Source: Haloarcula japonica DSM 6131 (GTDB lineage: Archaea > Halobacteriota > Halobacteria > Halobacteriales > Haloarculaceae). Taken from it: DNA of 64,000 nt. Where the stretch lies: NCBI RefSeq assembly GCF_000336635.1, contig NZ_AOLY01000037.1:215894-279893 (forward strand), in the 5' to 3' direction. How positions within the stretch are numbered: position 1 is the stretch's first letter; each line of letters starts with the position of its first letter. The notes below the pieces were generated by a model. That model worked only from the letters and a program-made list of their open reading frames with translations, was not told the DNA's origin and searched no databases. This document shows positions 50,669-58,238 of the stretch, piece by piece. The position numbers and the translations under genes were made by a program.

Positions 50669-51913
50669 CTACGCCCGGACCTCCTCGCTCTCCTCGGTCA
50701 CGCCGATCTCCTCGGCGAACCGTTCAAGCACCGACATGGTGACCTGCTCCTCCGCGCCGTACTCCTTGACGCGGCGGGTCACTTCGCGGACCTCCGCCTC
50801 GCTCGGGTCGTATCCGGCATCGACGAGTCGCTCCCGAACCGAGTGGGCCCCGGTGTGCTTGCCGAGCACGAGTTCGCGCGTGGCGCCGACCATCTCGGGG
50901 GTCATGACACCCGGCTCGAACGTGTCGGAGTTCTCGATGACACCGGCGGCGTGGATGCCGCTCTCGTGGGAGAAGGCGTTGCGCCCGACGACGGGCTTGT
51001 TCGCCGGCACCCCGATGTCGGACTTCTCCTCGACGATCCGCGATAGCTCCGTGATGCGGGTGGTGTCGATTCCGGTGTCGACGTCGTAAAGCGACTCCAG
51101 CGCCATCACGACCTCTTCGTAGGCCGCGTTGCCGGCGCGTTCGCCGATGCCGTTGACCGACACCTGCGCCTGGCTGGCTCCGGCCTCGAAGCCGGAGATG
51201 GCGTTGGCCGACGCCAGGCCGAAGTCGTCGTGCGTGTGCACGTCGATGTAGGCATCGGTGCAGTCGTCGACGATCTCGATGAGGTCGTAGAACCGCCGCG
51301 GCGTGGCGACCCCACACGTGTCCGGAATGTTGATCCAGTCCGCCCCCGCCGCGGACGTGGCCTCGATGACTTCGACGAGGAAGTCCTCGTCGGTCCTCGT
51401 GGCGTCCATCGGCGAGAACATGCATTCGACGCCCGCATCTTTGATCATCTCGACACAGTCGACAGCGGTGTCGAGCGCCTCCTGACGGGTCGCGTGCATG
51501 GAATCCTGCAACTGTACGTCCGACGTCGAGACGAAGGTGTGGACCATGTCCACACCGGAATCCAGAGCCGCCTCGATGTCTTTCTCGACCACACGCGCCA
51601 GTCCGCAGGTCGTCACTCGCGTGGACTCGGCGATGTCGCGCACTGCCTCGAACTCCGCGTCGGAGTTGACGGGGAACCCGGCCTCGATGACGTGGGTACC
51701 CATCTCGTCGAGCAGCGCGGCTATCTCGCGTTTGTCCTCGTAGTTGAACGACGTACGTGGTGACTGCTCACCATCGCGCAGCGTGGTGTCGAAAATCCGT
51801 GCGTCTGTAATCTCAGACGTGGAATCCAGTGTGCCCTGGAAGAACTCGATCCGCCGGAGATTCCGACGTGCCCTCGTTGTTGGACATAAGCACCCGTAAC
51901 TGGATGCTTCCAC
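50669..51913 (-). CDS. leuA: 2-Isopropylmalate synthase, no regulatory domain; 5' end in doubt
   Basis: The protein has the DRE-TIM catalytic motif IFDTTLRDGEQSPRTSF (about 42-58), VDVHTHDDFGLASANA and NGIGERAGNAAYEE. It stops soon after the subdomains (about 390 catalytic residues) and lacks the LeuA dimer/regulatory domain, so leucine feedback may be absent or exerted elsewhere; a citramalate-synthase role is the main alternative. The only in-frame start, GTG 51913, touches a strong TATA box (51914-51921), so it cannot be transcribed from that promoter. The first ATG after the predicted transcription start (51887) is in another frame. See the entry at 51813-51887. Confidence 0.85.
   Translation of the reverse strand: MEASSYGCLCPTTRARRNLRRIEFFQGTLDSTSEITDARIFDTTLRDGEQSPRTSFNYEDKREIAALLDEMGTHVIEAGFPVNSDAEFEAVRDIAESTRVTTCGLARVVEKDIEAALDSGVDMVHTFVSTSDVQLQDSMHATRQEALDTAVDCVEMIKDAGVECMFSPMDATRTDEDFLVEVIEATSAAGADWINIPDTCGVATPRRFYDLIEIVDDCTDAYIDVHTHDDFGLASANAISGFEAGASQAQVSVNGIGERAGNAAYEEVVMALESLYDVDTGIDTTRITELSRIVEEKSDIGVPANKPVVGRNAFSHESGIHAAGVIENSDTFEPGVMTPEMVGATRELVLGKHTGAHSVRERLVDAGYDPSEAEVREVTRRVKEYGAEEQVTMSVLERFAEEIGVTEESEEVRA
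51813..51887 (-). CDS. Likely true leuA N-terminus in a shifted frame, or a leader peptide
   Basis: ATG 51887 lies 3-4 bases after the predicted transcription start of the TATA box at 51914-51921, the usual leaderless position. It opens MSNNEGTSESPADR and stops at 51813, in a frame one base off leuA. Removing one G from CGGCGG near 51849-51854 would join it smoothly to the leuA sequence IEFFQGTLDSTSE. Either the assembly has a one-base error, or leuA is frameshifted, or this is a 24-codon leader ORF. Confidence 0.5.
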   Translation of the reverse strand: MSNNEGTSESPADRVLPGHTGFHV

Positions 51914-51921
51914 TATTTATA
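51914..51921 (-). promoter_or_regulatory. TATA box of leuA
   Basis: TATAAATA on the minus strand, in the context AGG-TATAAATA-GTGG, is a canonical haloarchaeal TATA box and places transcription start near 51890. Confidence 0.6.
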
Positions 51922-52040
51922 CCTGTCCATAAGGCGGTGGCACGTACACATGGCACACGGGAACAACCACAGCCAGTGCGACTGCCGCGCGTCAGACGGC
52001 TTGGGGAGGATTTTTGCTTTATCCGCGCATGTGTGTGGCT

Positions 52041-52343
52041 ATGAGTGATTTCGAGGGCCTGGACCTGCAGGCCGTGGAGGACCAGATGGACGAGGACCGT
52101 GACGGGGCCGGCAGCAACCGTGTCGTGCTGGGCGTCCTCGACGGGTCGGAGTCGCCCGAACAGTGGCTCAACACAATCGAAAGCGGGTCGGTACTGGTTC
52201 TCAACGTCGAAGGGGACCTGAACGAACTCGCCGCCGGGTTCGCCCGGCCGGTCCGGGAGGCCGGCGGCGAACTGATGCACTTCCGCGGGTTCCTGATTGT
52301 GACGCCGCCTGGGGTCAGCATCGACTCTGAACGGCTAGAGTGA
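52041..52343 (+). CDS. DUF5779-type haloarchaeal protein (100 aa)
   Basis: ATG 52041 gives 100 residues beginning SDFEGLDLQAVEDQMDED. The core VVLGVLDGSESPEQWLNTI, VLVLNVEGDLNELAAGFARP and the ending GGELMHFRGFLIVTPPGVSI agree with what I recall of DUF5779, a haloarchaeal-only alpha/beta protein of unknown function. An in-frame ATG at 52014 is less likely. It is divergent from leuA with a 127-base promoter region. Confidence 0.7.
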   Translation: MSDFEGLDLQAVEDQMDEDRDGAGSNRVVLGVLDGSESPEQWLNTIESGSVLVLNVEGDLNELAAGFARPVREAGGELMHFRGFLIVTPPGVSIDSERLE

Positions 52344-52409
52344 AACAGCGGCCGCCCACCCGGTGGCGAACCACACTGCGAAGACTGTAACGTGTGCCAG
52401 CTATGGGAG

Positions 52410-53735
52410 TCAGTCCTCGCCGACGACTGTCCGGTACACGGCGGGATACTGTTTGAGTTTTGCCCGGCCAAGGAGGGCATAGAGGTACGTATCGAGTCGC
52501 TCGCGCCACATCGGCTGTTCGTAGCTGTCTGCAAATCCAACGACAGCGACCTGCAGGTCCTCGATGGCCCGGGCCGCCTGCCGGGTAAGTAAGGGTGGCG
52601 GGTCCGAGCCGATGACCTGCTCGTGGACCCGGCGGGCGCGGCGCTTCTCGGCGAGAGCGTGCCCCGAATCGAATCCCCCGTCGCCCTGCTCCACGACGAG
52701 GTGGTCCACCGCGAACTCGTGGGCCCGAATCCGGGCGACGCCTTTCGAAAGCCCCACAGCAGTGCTCACGAGCAGTCCCTCTTCAACATCGATGGTCCAC
52801 GGCGTCGGGACGCCGGAGGGAAAACACCACCTAGCGAGATCGATGTGTGCAACCTCGTACGGGCCGACCGACTCCGGGTCGTTGACCCCGTATCGGGACT
52901 GAATTTCCTCGGCTGTCGGCGCGCCCTCAAGCCGGGTCCGGAACTGGTTTGCCGCTGTTTGCAGCTGCTCTGTATGGGAAGTGGCGGACTCACTACGCGC
53001 CTCGGCCAAGAGGTCCCGGAACCGCTCGGCGGCCCGAACGTGGACCTGCGCTACCAGGACGTCGGCCACGAGGTCGCCGTAGTCGTGAGACGTGGAGGTC
53101 CCGCCGTTGTTGTTTTCGATACCCTCGGCCGCGGACTGCATACCGTCCCAGGTCGCCAGGTGCTTGCCTATCATAGCCTCCTGTTCGATACGCAGATACC
53201 ACGCCAAATCGGTTCCCGGGTCGTCGACGAGGTAGGGCGTGATGTTGCTCGCCACCTTTCGGCTCCGGTCTCGGAGGGCAATCGCCTGGGTCGCAAGCGC
53301 CTGGAGGTCCGCGTTCCCGAGTTCGGCACGGGCCTCGCCGAGGTCCGCCGCTGCGAACTGGAGTCCATACGTTGCGTCTGAGAGTGCTTCGTTCGTGTCG
53401 CCGTCCCGGAGTGCCTGGCGCGCGTCCTCCAGCCACCCCCCAGCACCGGTGAACGGCCGGTTCGTGTCGAGTTGCGACCAGAGCTGTTTGCCTTCCTCGA
53501 CGGTTTCTGCGAGCAGGTCGATGACCGCCTGTGCGTGAGACTCAGTCACCGTCGGCTGCCAATGCGCGGACACCTCCGGCGGCGTCGGGTAGTGTTTCGT
53601 CGCTTCGTCGGTCAGGACATCCGGCAGTACTGCCGGCTTCGTGAGGCCGACGGCGACTGTACCCGCCGCAGCACAGAGGCTCCCGAGACCGCCGAGTAGT
53701 CGCCGTCGGCTAAGTGCTGGAGGAGCGGGGACCAT
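52410..53735 (-). CDS. Tat-exported helical protein of unknown function
   Basis: This 441-residue protein begins with a twin-arginine signal (SRRRLLGGLGSLCAAAGTVAVG, RR at about 11-12) and a hydrophobic core, so it is exported folded by the Tat pathway. The cysteine in SLCAAAG sits within the hydrophobic stretch and could serve as a lipobox. The rest is almost entirely helical with many Ala, Glu and Arg (NEALSDATYGLQFAAADLGE, AAERFRDLLAEARSESATSH). No catalytic motif is recognised. Monocistronic. Confidence 0.75.
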   Translation of the reverse strand: MVPAPPALSRRRLLGGLGSLCAAAGTVAVGLTKPAVLPDVLTDEATKHYPTPPEVSAHWQPTVTESHAQAVIDLLAETVEEGKQLWSQLDTNRPFTGAGGWLEDARQALRDGDTNEALSDATYGLQFAAADLGEARAELGNADLQALATQAIALRDRSRKVASNITPYLVDDPGTDLAWYLRIEQEAMIGKHLATWDGMQSAAEGIENNNGGTSTSHDYGDLVADVLVAQVHVRAAERFRDLLAEARSESATSHTEQLQTAANQFRTRLEGAPTAEEIQSRYGVNDPESVGPYEVAHIDLARWCFPSGVPTPWTIDVEEGLLVSTAVGLSKGVARIRAHEFAVDHLVVEQGDGGFDSGHALAEKRRARRVHEQVIGSDPPPLLTRQAARAIEDLQVAVVGFADSYEQPMWRERLDTYLYALLGRAKLKQYPAVYRTVVGED

Positions 53736-53867
53736 CTGGACAGTCGGGCTGTAGCCAACTCCAGCCGATAAGAGTGTCGAACAGCCGACCTGTTTGACCG
53801 GTCAACGACGAATGGACAGACTGTTCAGCATAACAGACGCGGTCTGGACGGTCCGCATGTGGTTCGA

Positions 53868-54173
53868 CTACGGTGAGAGGAGTCGATGCCAGAGGCCACG
53901 CCACGCCCGAACACTGCGGTCGACCGCCTGCCAGTACGTGTCCATGACGCGAGTGGGGTGGCCAGTGGTGTGGGTGGGACGGACCGTGAGTTCGGCGTGG
54001 CAGTCCGGACAGCGGTAGTGTGTCCCGCCGTAGCGCTCGACGACAATCCAGTCGCCGTCGTAGCGGCCCTGGTGGCCGCAATCGGGACAGAACAGCGTCG
54101 CTTTCGACGGGACATCCCGCGAAGCCCGGGAATCAGTCGGGGACATCGTCACCTGTATCTCGGTGTTTGACAC
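53868..54173 (-). CDS. Small zinc-ribbon protein with operator-like dyad upstream
   Basis: The 101-residue frame starts at GTG 54173; ATG 54146 (92 aa) is an alternative. A zinc ribbon is formed by CPDCGHQGRYDGDW and HYRCPDCHAELTV. The C-terminal 40 residues are basic and aromatic (MDTYWQAVDRSVRAWRGLWHR), a possible amphipathic or membrane-surface helix. A TATA-like ATATAATG (about 54226-54234 on this strand) and a perfect dyad (54186-54224) precede it. Confidence 0.65.
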   Translation of the reverse strand: MSNTEIQVTMSPTDSRASRDVPSKATLFCPDCGHQGRYDGDWIVVERYGGTHYRCPDCHAELTVRPTHTTGHPTRVMDTYWQAVDRSVRAWRGLWHRLLSP

Positions 54174-54185
54174 GGAAAGAACCTG

Positions 54186-54224
54186 CCTATGATACCACTA
54201 GACGGCTACTAGCGGTATCATAGG
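54186..54224 (-). promoter_or_regulatory. Perfect 11-bp dyad across the transcription start
   Basis: CCTATGATACC (54186-54196) and GGTATCATAGG (54214-54224) are exact inverted copies; four more paired bases (CTAG/CTAG) lie inside. It sits immediately downstream of the TATA-like element and 12 bases before the GTG start of the zinc-ribbon gene, the classic place for a repressor operator. As RNA it would be a strong 5'-leader hairpin. Confidence 0.5.
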
Positions 54225-54307
54225 TCATTATATTCATAACCTCCCGCCCGATGTTCGAGGTACCGATTCCGGCCCAGGACACTGCGGCTAACGGCCCCGC
54301 GAGTTCA

Positions 54308-54994
54308 TCACGCTGACACCAGCGTCAGGTAGTGACCGTCCGGGTCCCGGATTCGCACGCCCTCGTCGACGGAGGTGACCGAGAGTGCGTCGTCAGCGAC
54401 CTCCCTGGCCGTCGATTTCGGAGCTTCAGCGACGACGCCGAAGTCGACGTGGACGCCGCCGCGGGCGTCGGCGATGCCGAGCCGTGGTGACCACAGTTCC
54501 AGGTCGATTTCGCCGGTCGAGAGCCGAACGCGGCCTTCGTCGCGGCCGTCGTCGACCAGTTCGAACCCCAGCGTGGTGTAGAAATCCACTGCCGAGGAAA
54601 GATTCTCGACTTCGAGGACGAGTTCGAACAGGCCCGTGACGCCAGTGCCGTCGACCGCCCGTTCGCCGAGTTCGACGCAGTTTCCCTGTGGATCGTAGAA
54701 GTACAGCGAGCGCGCGTCCCCGAAGGAGTGTTCGACTAGATCGAAGCGCTCGTCCAGTCGGTCGTACCAGTCATCGTACTCCTGCTCGGGAATGGTTAGT
54801 GCGTAGTGCGTGTGGAGCCCGCCGCGTGGGACCGTCCCTGGCGCGCGGAGTCGTATTTCGGTGTCGCCAGCCGCAAGGACGGCCTCGTCCGGAGCCTCTG
54901 AGAGTACGTCGAGTTCCAGAAAGGCCTCGTAGAACGCCGTCGCACGGTCCGGATACTTCACCTCTAGCGTAAGCCAGACGGGCGATGAGAGCAT
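54308..54994 (-). CDS. VOC-superfamily (glyoxalase/dioxygenase-like) two-module protein
   Basis: ATG 54994 gives 228 residues; an in-frame extension to 55222 runs across the neighbour's promoter. Two VOC modules are visible: SPVWLTLEVKYPDRATAFYE to RSLYFYDPQGNCVELG (about 4-110), and LFELVLEVENLSSAVDFY to VRIRDPDGHYLTLV (about 125-226). The metal-binding Glu residues are in NCVELGE and the paired strands. Substrate unknown; glyoxalase I or extradiol dioxygenase roles are possible. Confidence 0.85.
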   Translation of the reverse strand: MLSSPVWLTLEVKYPDRATAFYEAFLELDVLSEAPDEAVLAAGDTEIRLRAPGTVPRGGLHTHYALTIPEQEYDDWYDRLDERFDLVEHSFGDARSLYFYDPQGNCVELGERAVDGTGVTGLFELVLEVENLSSAVDFYTTLGFELVDDGRDEGRVRLSTGEIDLELWSPRLGIADARGGVHVDFGVVAEAPKSTAREVADDALSVTSVDEGVRIRDPDGHYLTLVSA

Positions 54995-55111
54995 ATCGGT
55001 GCTTCGACCGCCACCGACAAAGCCGCTGTGGGCGTCATCGCTGACGAAACACACAGAACGCGTGACTCCCGGTCGCGACCATTTATTCACGTCAGGCTCG
55101 TACAGAGACGT

Positions 55112-55792
55112 ATGCCAACCAACACTCGGGACGAAACGGCGGCGTGGCTGGAGACGAACCGCTGGGAGCGCGGGGTGAGCTACATACCCTATCCCGACGA
55201 GATGATGGTGCGAGCGAGTCACGTTCTCAAGACGGATGCCGGCGTGTTCGTCGTCGACCCGATAGACGTCGATAGTATCGACGACCTGTTCGCGGAGTTC
55301 GGCGAGGTGGCCGGCGTTGTCATCCTGTTAGATCGGCACAAACGCGACAGCGCCGCCGTTGCGAACCGACACGACGTGCCGGTGTATATCCCCGACTGGA
55401 TGTCAGGTGTCGAAGAAGATATCGACGCACCGGTCGAACGCATTCACCGACAGCTATCCGGTACGGACTACGGCGTACACAAGATTATCGACAACGCATT
55501 CTGGCAAGAAGCCGCGCTGTATGGCGACGAAGACGACACGTTAGTCGTTCCCGAGGCGGTCGGGGCGGCGGATTACTTCCTCGCCGGGGACGAGCGCCTC
55601 GGCGTCCACCCGATGTTGCGCCTGTTCCCGCCCAAGAAGCTCACGCGACTCGACCCCGAGCGAGTGCTGGTCGGGCACGGCGAGGGCGTGATGGAAGACG
55701 CCGCCGAGGCCGTCGCCTACGCGCTTCGCGGGTCCCGCGGCCGGACGCCGGGGCTGTACGCGAAGAACCTCAAGTCGCTCGTGCTTGGCTGA
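55112..55792 (+). CDS. Degenerate metallo-beta-lactamase-fold protein
   Basis: ATG 55112, with TATA-like TTTATTCA about 28 bases upstream, gives 226 residues. The outline SHVLKTDAGVFVVDPID, VAGVVILLDRHKRDSAAVAN and RVLVGHGEGVMED is that of haloarchaeal MBL-fold proteins. The HxHxDH metal motif is replaced by LDRHKRDS, leaving few metal ligands, so catalysis may be lost or altered. A convergent or coupled partner is not evident; the next gene starts 32 bases downstream on the same strand. Confidence 0.6.
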   Translation: MPTNTRDETAAWLETNRWERGVSYIPYPDEMMVRASHVLKTDAGVFVVDPIDVDSIDDLFAEFGEVAGVVILLDRHKRDSAAVANRHDVPVYIPDWMSGVEEDIDAPVERIHRQLSGTDYGVHKIIDNAFWQEAALYGDEDDTLVVPEAVGAADYFLAGDERLGVHPMLRLFPPKKLTRLDPERVLVGHGEGVMEDAAEAVAYALRGSRGRTPGLYAKNLKSLVLG

Positions 55793-55839
55793 ATCGGGCC
55801 AAACGACGCCGTTTTATCGGGGCCGTGCGAAAGTGTGAC

Positions 55840-56250
55840 GTGGTCTACGTCACACGCGGACTCGTCGAGACGCTGTTACGGCTCGCCAGCGAGGCCGAAC
55901 CTGACGACGTGACGATTTCGCTGGCCGTCACGCCGGCCGGAGAGTTCCCGGATGCCGACTTGCCGGACGAGACTCCGGTGTTCACTGACTTTTATCTCCC
56001 CTCAGCCGGGGCCTCGGTGAAGGCGGTGTTCGGCGTCGATCTGGGCACGCCGGCCGGCCAAACACAGGGCCGGTTCGTCTCCCACCCCGATGGGTACATG
56101 GGCGTGAGCAAAACCGACGATCTGCACGAAGTGATCTTCGTCGGTATCCCCCCGTGGGATATCGACGCCTTCGGGGCATTCGATAGAGCCGGGCAGGCAC
56201 AGGAGGTCACGGTTCTCGATATCGAACCGCCCGAGAAGTATCCGCAGTAG
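55840..56250 (+). CDS. Hypothetical haloarchaeal protein
   Basis: GTG 55840 gives 136 residues and lies about 25 bases after the TATA-like TTTTATCG (55812-55819); GTG 55825 would add five residues. The protein reads VYVTRGLVETLLRLASEAEPDDVTI, LAVTPAGEFPDADLP, TDFYLPSAGASVKAVFGVDLGTP and HEVIFVGIPPWDIDAF. The pattern looks well structured and conserved, but I cannot place it in a known fold with confidence. It follows the MBL-fold gene on the same strand. Confidence 0.6.
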   Translation: MVYVTRGLVETLLRLASEAEPDDVTISLAVTPAGEFPDADLPDETPVFTDFYLPSAGASVKAVFGVDLGTPAGQTQGRFVSHPDGYMGVSKTDDLHEVIFVGIPPWDIDAFGAFDRAGQAQEVTVLDIEPPEKYPQ

Positions 56251-56258
56251 CGACCCAG

Positions 56259-56468
56259 CTACTCCAGATAGCCCAGGTCCCGCAACTGGTCGGTGATATC
56301 CTGGAACTGCGCTTCGGTCAGTTCCCCTTCCCGCTGGTGTTCGACGACGATGCTCCGGAGCAGGAACCGAACGAGGTCGGACGTACTGGAGAAACTCGTC
56401 CCTTCGATTGTCTCTTCAACGCGCTCCGCGAGGTCCTTCGGAATCGATACTGTGGTGTAATCAGCCAT
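56259..56468 (-). CDS. Ribbon-helix-helix (CopG-type) DNA-binding protein
   Basis: ATG 56468 gives 69 residues: beta-strand DYTTVSIPKDL, helix AERVEETIEG, turn TSFSSTSDLV and helix RFLLRSIVVEH, the exact RHH arrangement, followed by a charged C-terminal helix (LTEAQFQDITDQLRDLGYLE). Such small haloarchaeal RHH proteins act as transcription factors or antitoxins. It lies 44 bases after a 56-residue frame on the same strand. Confidence 0.8.
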   Translation of the reverse strand: MADYTTVSIPKDLAERVEETIEGTSFSSTSDLVRFLLRSIVVEHQREGELTEAQFQDITDQLRDLGYLE

Positions 56469-56512
56469 ATCGTGACGGAGGCGTGCCGTCGGGATATGCG
56501 TTGTGTCCCAGT

Positions 56513-56683
56513 TCAGCGCGGGTCCGTGGCCTCGGTGTCGAACTGGCCCATCGTGGCGTGATTGGTCGGCGAGAACATCTTCGGCGCGCGGCGGGACCGG
56601 GACTGGCCGTCCGCGTCGTCGAAGGGCAGCGTGGTTGTCGGGTACGAGTCGTCGTTTCGGGGGGTCGTGATTCGTGTTGTCAT
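56513..56683 (-). CDS. Possible 56-residue protein upstream of the RHH gene
   Basis: From ATG 56683 to TGA 56513 a short frame with strongly G/C-biased third positions encodes TTRITTPRNDDSYPTTTLPF, then a basic patch (SRSRRAPKMF) and MGQFDTEATDPR. Codon bias supports translation, while the peptide is low in hydrophobic residues and probably disordered. It shares a strand and probably a transcript with the RHH gene; TATA-like TTTATTATGG lies about 110 bases upstream. It could be a partner peptide; no function is claimed. Confidence 0.4.
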   Translation of the reverse strand: MTTRITTPRNDDSYPTTTLPFDDADGQSRSRRAPKMFSPTNHATMGQFDTEATDPR

Positions 56684-56928
56684 CCTGGGGGTCGTGTCGG
56701 CCGGCGTCTGTGGTTTGTTGGCAGTGCAGTGTGGGTGTCGCGTGCGGGGCGTACGTCGGATACAAGCATTGAGTATCACCACCTTTTGCCCCATCCATAA
56801 TAAATGTTCATGATGGAGCTGTGGAAAATACTGGTTCATGGTAACAAGTGTGTTGATGAGAATGAGCACAACCTGAACCGGCAGTCAGAATAAAACTGGT
56901 ACTACGACTTTCGGACCTTTCGGCTGGC
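56684..56928. other. AT-rich promoter region without genes
   Basis: Nothing coding is evident. The stretch around 56790-56890 is AT-rich and holds TATA-like elements that could serve the RHH transcript on the minus strand. Confidence 0.4.
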
Positions 56929-58104
56929 TCAGACGACGAACTGGATCTCGTACTCGGTCAGGTTCTCGTAGCCGTCGGCGGTGACGACAGCGATGTCCTC
57001 GATTCTGACCCCGCCGACAGCAGGGTCGTAGAGGCCGGGCTCGATAGTGACGATATGCCCCGGTTCGAGTTCGCCGCCGCTCGGTGACAGCTGTGGGAGT
57101 TCGTGGACATCCAGCCCGACGCCGTGGCCAGTGCTGTGGATGAACCCCGTCTCAGTTCGTTCGTCGTCACGCAGCGTCGGCTCGCCAGCGTCCTCGTACA
57201 CATCGCACACGGCGTCGTGGACGTCTTCACCAGTCGTGCCGGGTTCCAGCGCATCGAACGCGGCTTCCATCGCACGCTCTGTCAGATCGTACCACTCACG
57301 TATCGTCTCGCTTGGCTCGCCTTTCACGAACGTCCGCGTCATGTCGGCGTGGTACTTCGTCGCCTTGTCCTGCGGGAAGATATCGATGATAACCGGCTCG
57401 TGAGCGACGAGTGGCCCGCTCCCGCGGTCGTGGGGGTCCGCGGCGTCCGCCCCGCAGGCGACGATAGTCTCGTCCAGCGAACAGCCGTGCCGGAGCAGCG
57501 TCACCTCGATTTCCTCTTTCACTCGCTCGCTCGTCAGCGTCTCGCCGTCGACTTCGAGCGTGTCGTCGGCAGCAATCGTCGACGCTTCGAGCAGGGATTC
57601 GGCCGCGTCCATCGCCGCCTCGTTGGCCCGCTGTGCCGTCCGGATGTGGTCGACTTCAGTCTCGGTTTTCGTTGCCCGGATCTCCGTGACGATGCCGTCG
57701 GTGTCGGCCGCCACGTCAACGCCGCGTGCCCGCAGGCCGTCCGCGGTCCGGAGCGGGAACCGCGGCGGTACGGCCACGCTGTCCACGTCATAGGCTGCGA
57801 GGAAGTCCGCGAGGACGTGCGAGACCGCCTCGTCCGGGCCGTACTCTTTGACTTTCCGCTGATGGTCGAAATCGACGTACCGCTCGACGGTATCGGCTCG
57901 CGACTCGCGCTTTGCGCGACCGAACTCTAGACTCCGCGGGAAGAGGAGATGTGTGTCACCGTCGTACAGCGTGATGAACGGGTCCGGCGCGTCGAAACCC
58001 GAGAGATAGTACTGGTCTGACACCTCGGAATCCGCGTCAAGGAGGTAGCCGTCGACGCCGGCGTCATCGAGATATGCGTCCAGTGCTGCGAGATCAGGTT
58101 CCAT
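56929..58104 (-). CDS. M24-family aminopeptidase (Xaa-Pro dipeptidase-like)
   Basis: ATG 58104 gives 391 residues; a TATA-like GTATATG about 26 bases upstream supports it over ATG 58125 or 58167. The N-terminal creatinase-like domain (1-145) leads to the pita-bread fold. The five metal ligands are visible: Asp in VIIDIFPQ, Asp in YHADMTRTF, His in FIHSTGHGVGLDVHE, Glu in VTIEPGLY and Glu in VRIEDIAVV. It removes N-terminal residues before proline or cleaves Xaa-Pro dipeptides. Divergent from the carotenoid operon with 134 bases between. Confidence 0.88.
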   Translation of the reverse strand: MEPDLAALDAYLDDAGVDGYLLDADSEVSDQYYLSGFDAPDPFITLYDGDTHLLFPRSLEFGRAKRESRADTVERYVDFDHQRKVKEYGPDEAVSHVLADFLAAYDVDSVAVPPRFPLRTADGLRARGVDVAADTDGIVTEIRATKTETEVDHIRTAQRANEAAMDAAESLLEASTIAADDTLEVDGETLTSERVKEEIEVTLLRHGCSLDETIVACGADAADPHDRGSGPLVAHEPVIIDIFPQDKATKYHADMTRTFVKGEPSETIREWYDLTERAMEAAFDALEPGTTGEDVHDAVCDVYEDAGEPTLRDDERTETGFIHSTGHGVGLDVHELPQLSPSGGELEPGHIVTIEPGLYDPAVGGVRIEDIAVVTADGYENLTEYEIQFVV

Positions 58105-58238
58105 ACGTGTCAGTCTGTTCCCCATGCCCATATACGTCTCCCACTGAGCCGCTCGGCGGCCCGACATGTGGCCACGAATGCCATACCAATGCAGTTTGGC
58201 CGCTCATTTATTGACGTTCCAGCCCCTCAACACTAATA

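Noticed and set aside
56562-56813. 83-codon plus-strand frame with one hydrophobic segment
   Set aside because: Antisense to the better supported 56-codon frame; third-position G/C bias favours the minus strand.
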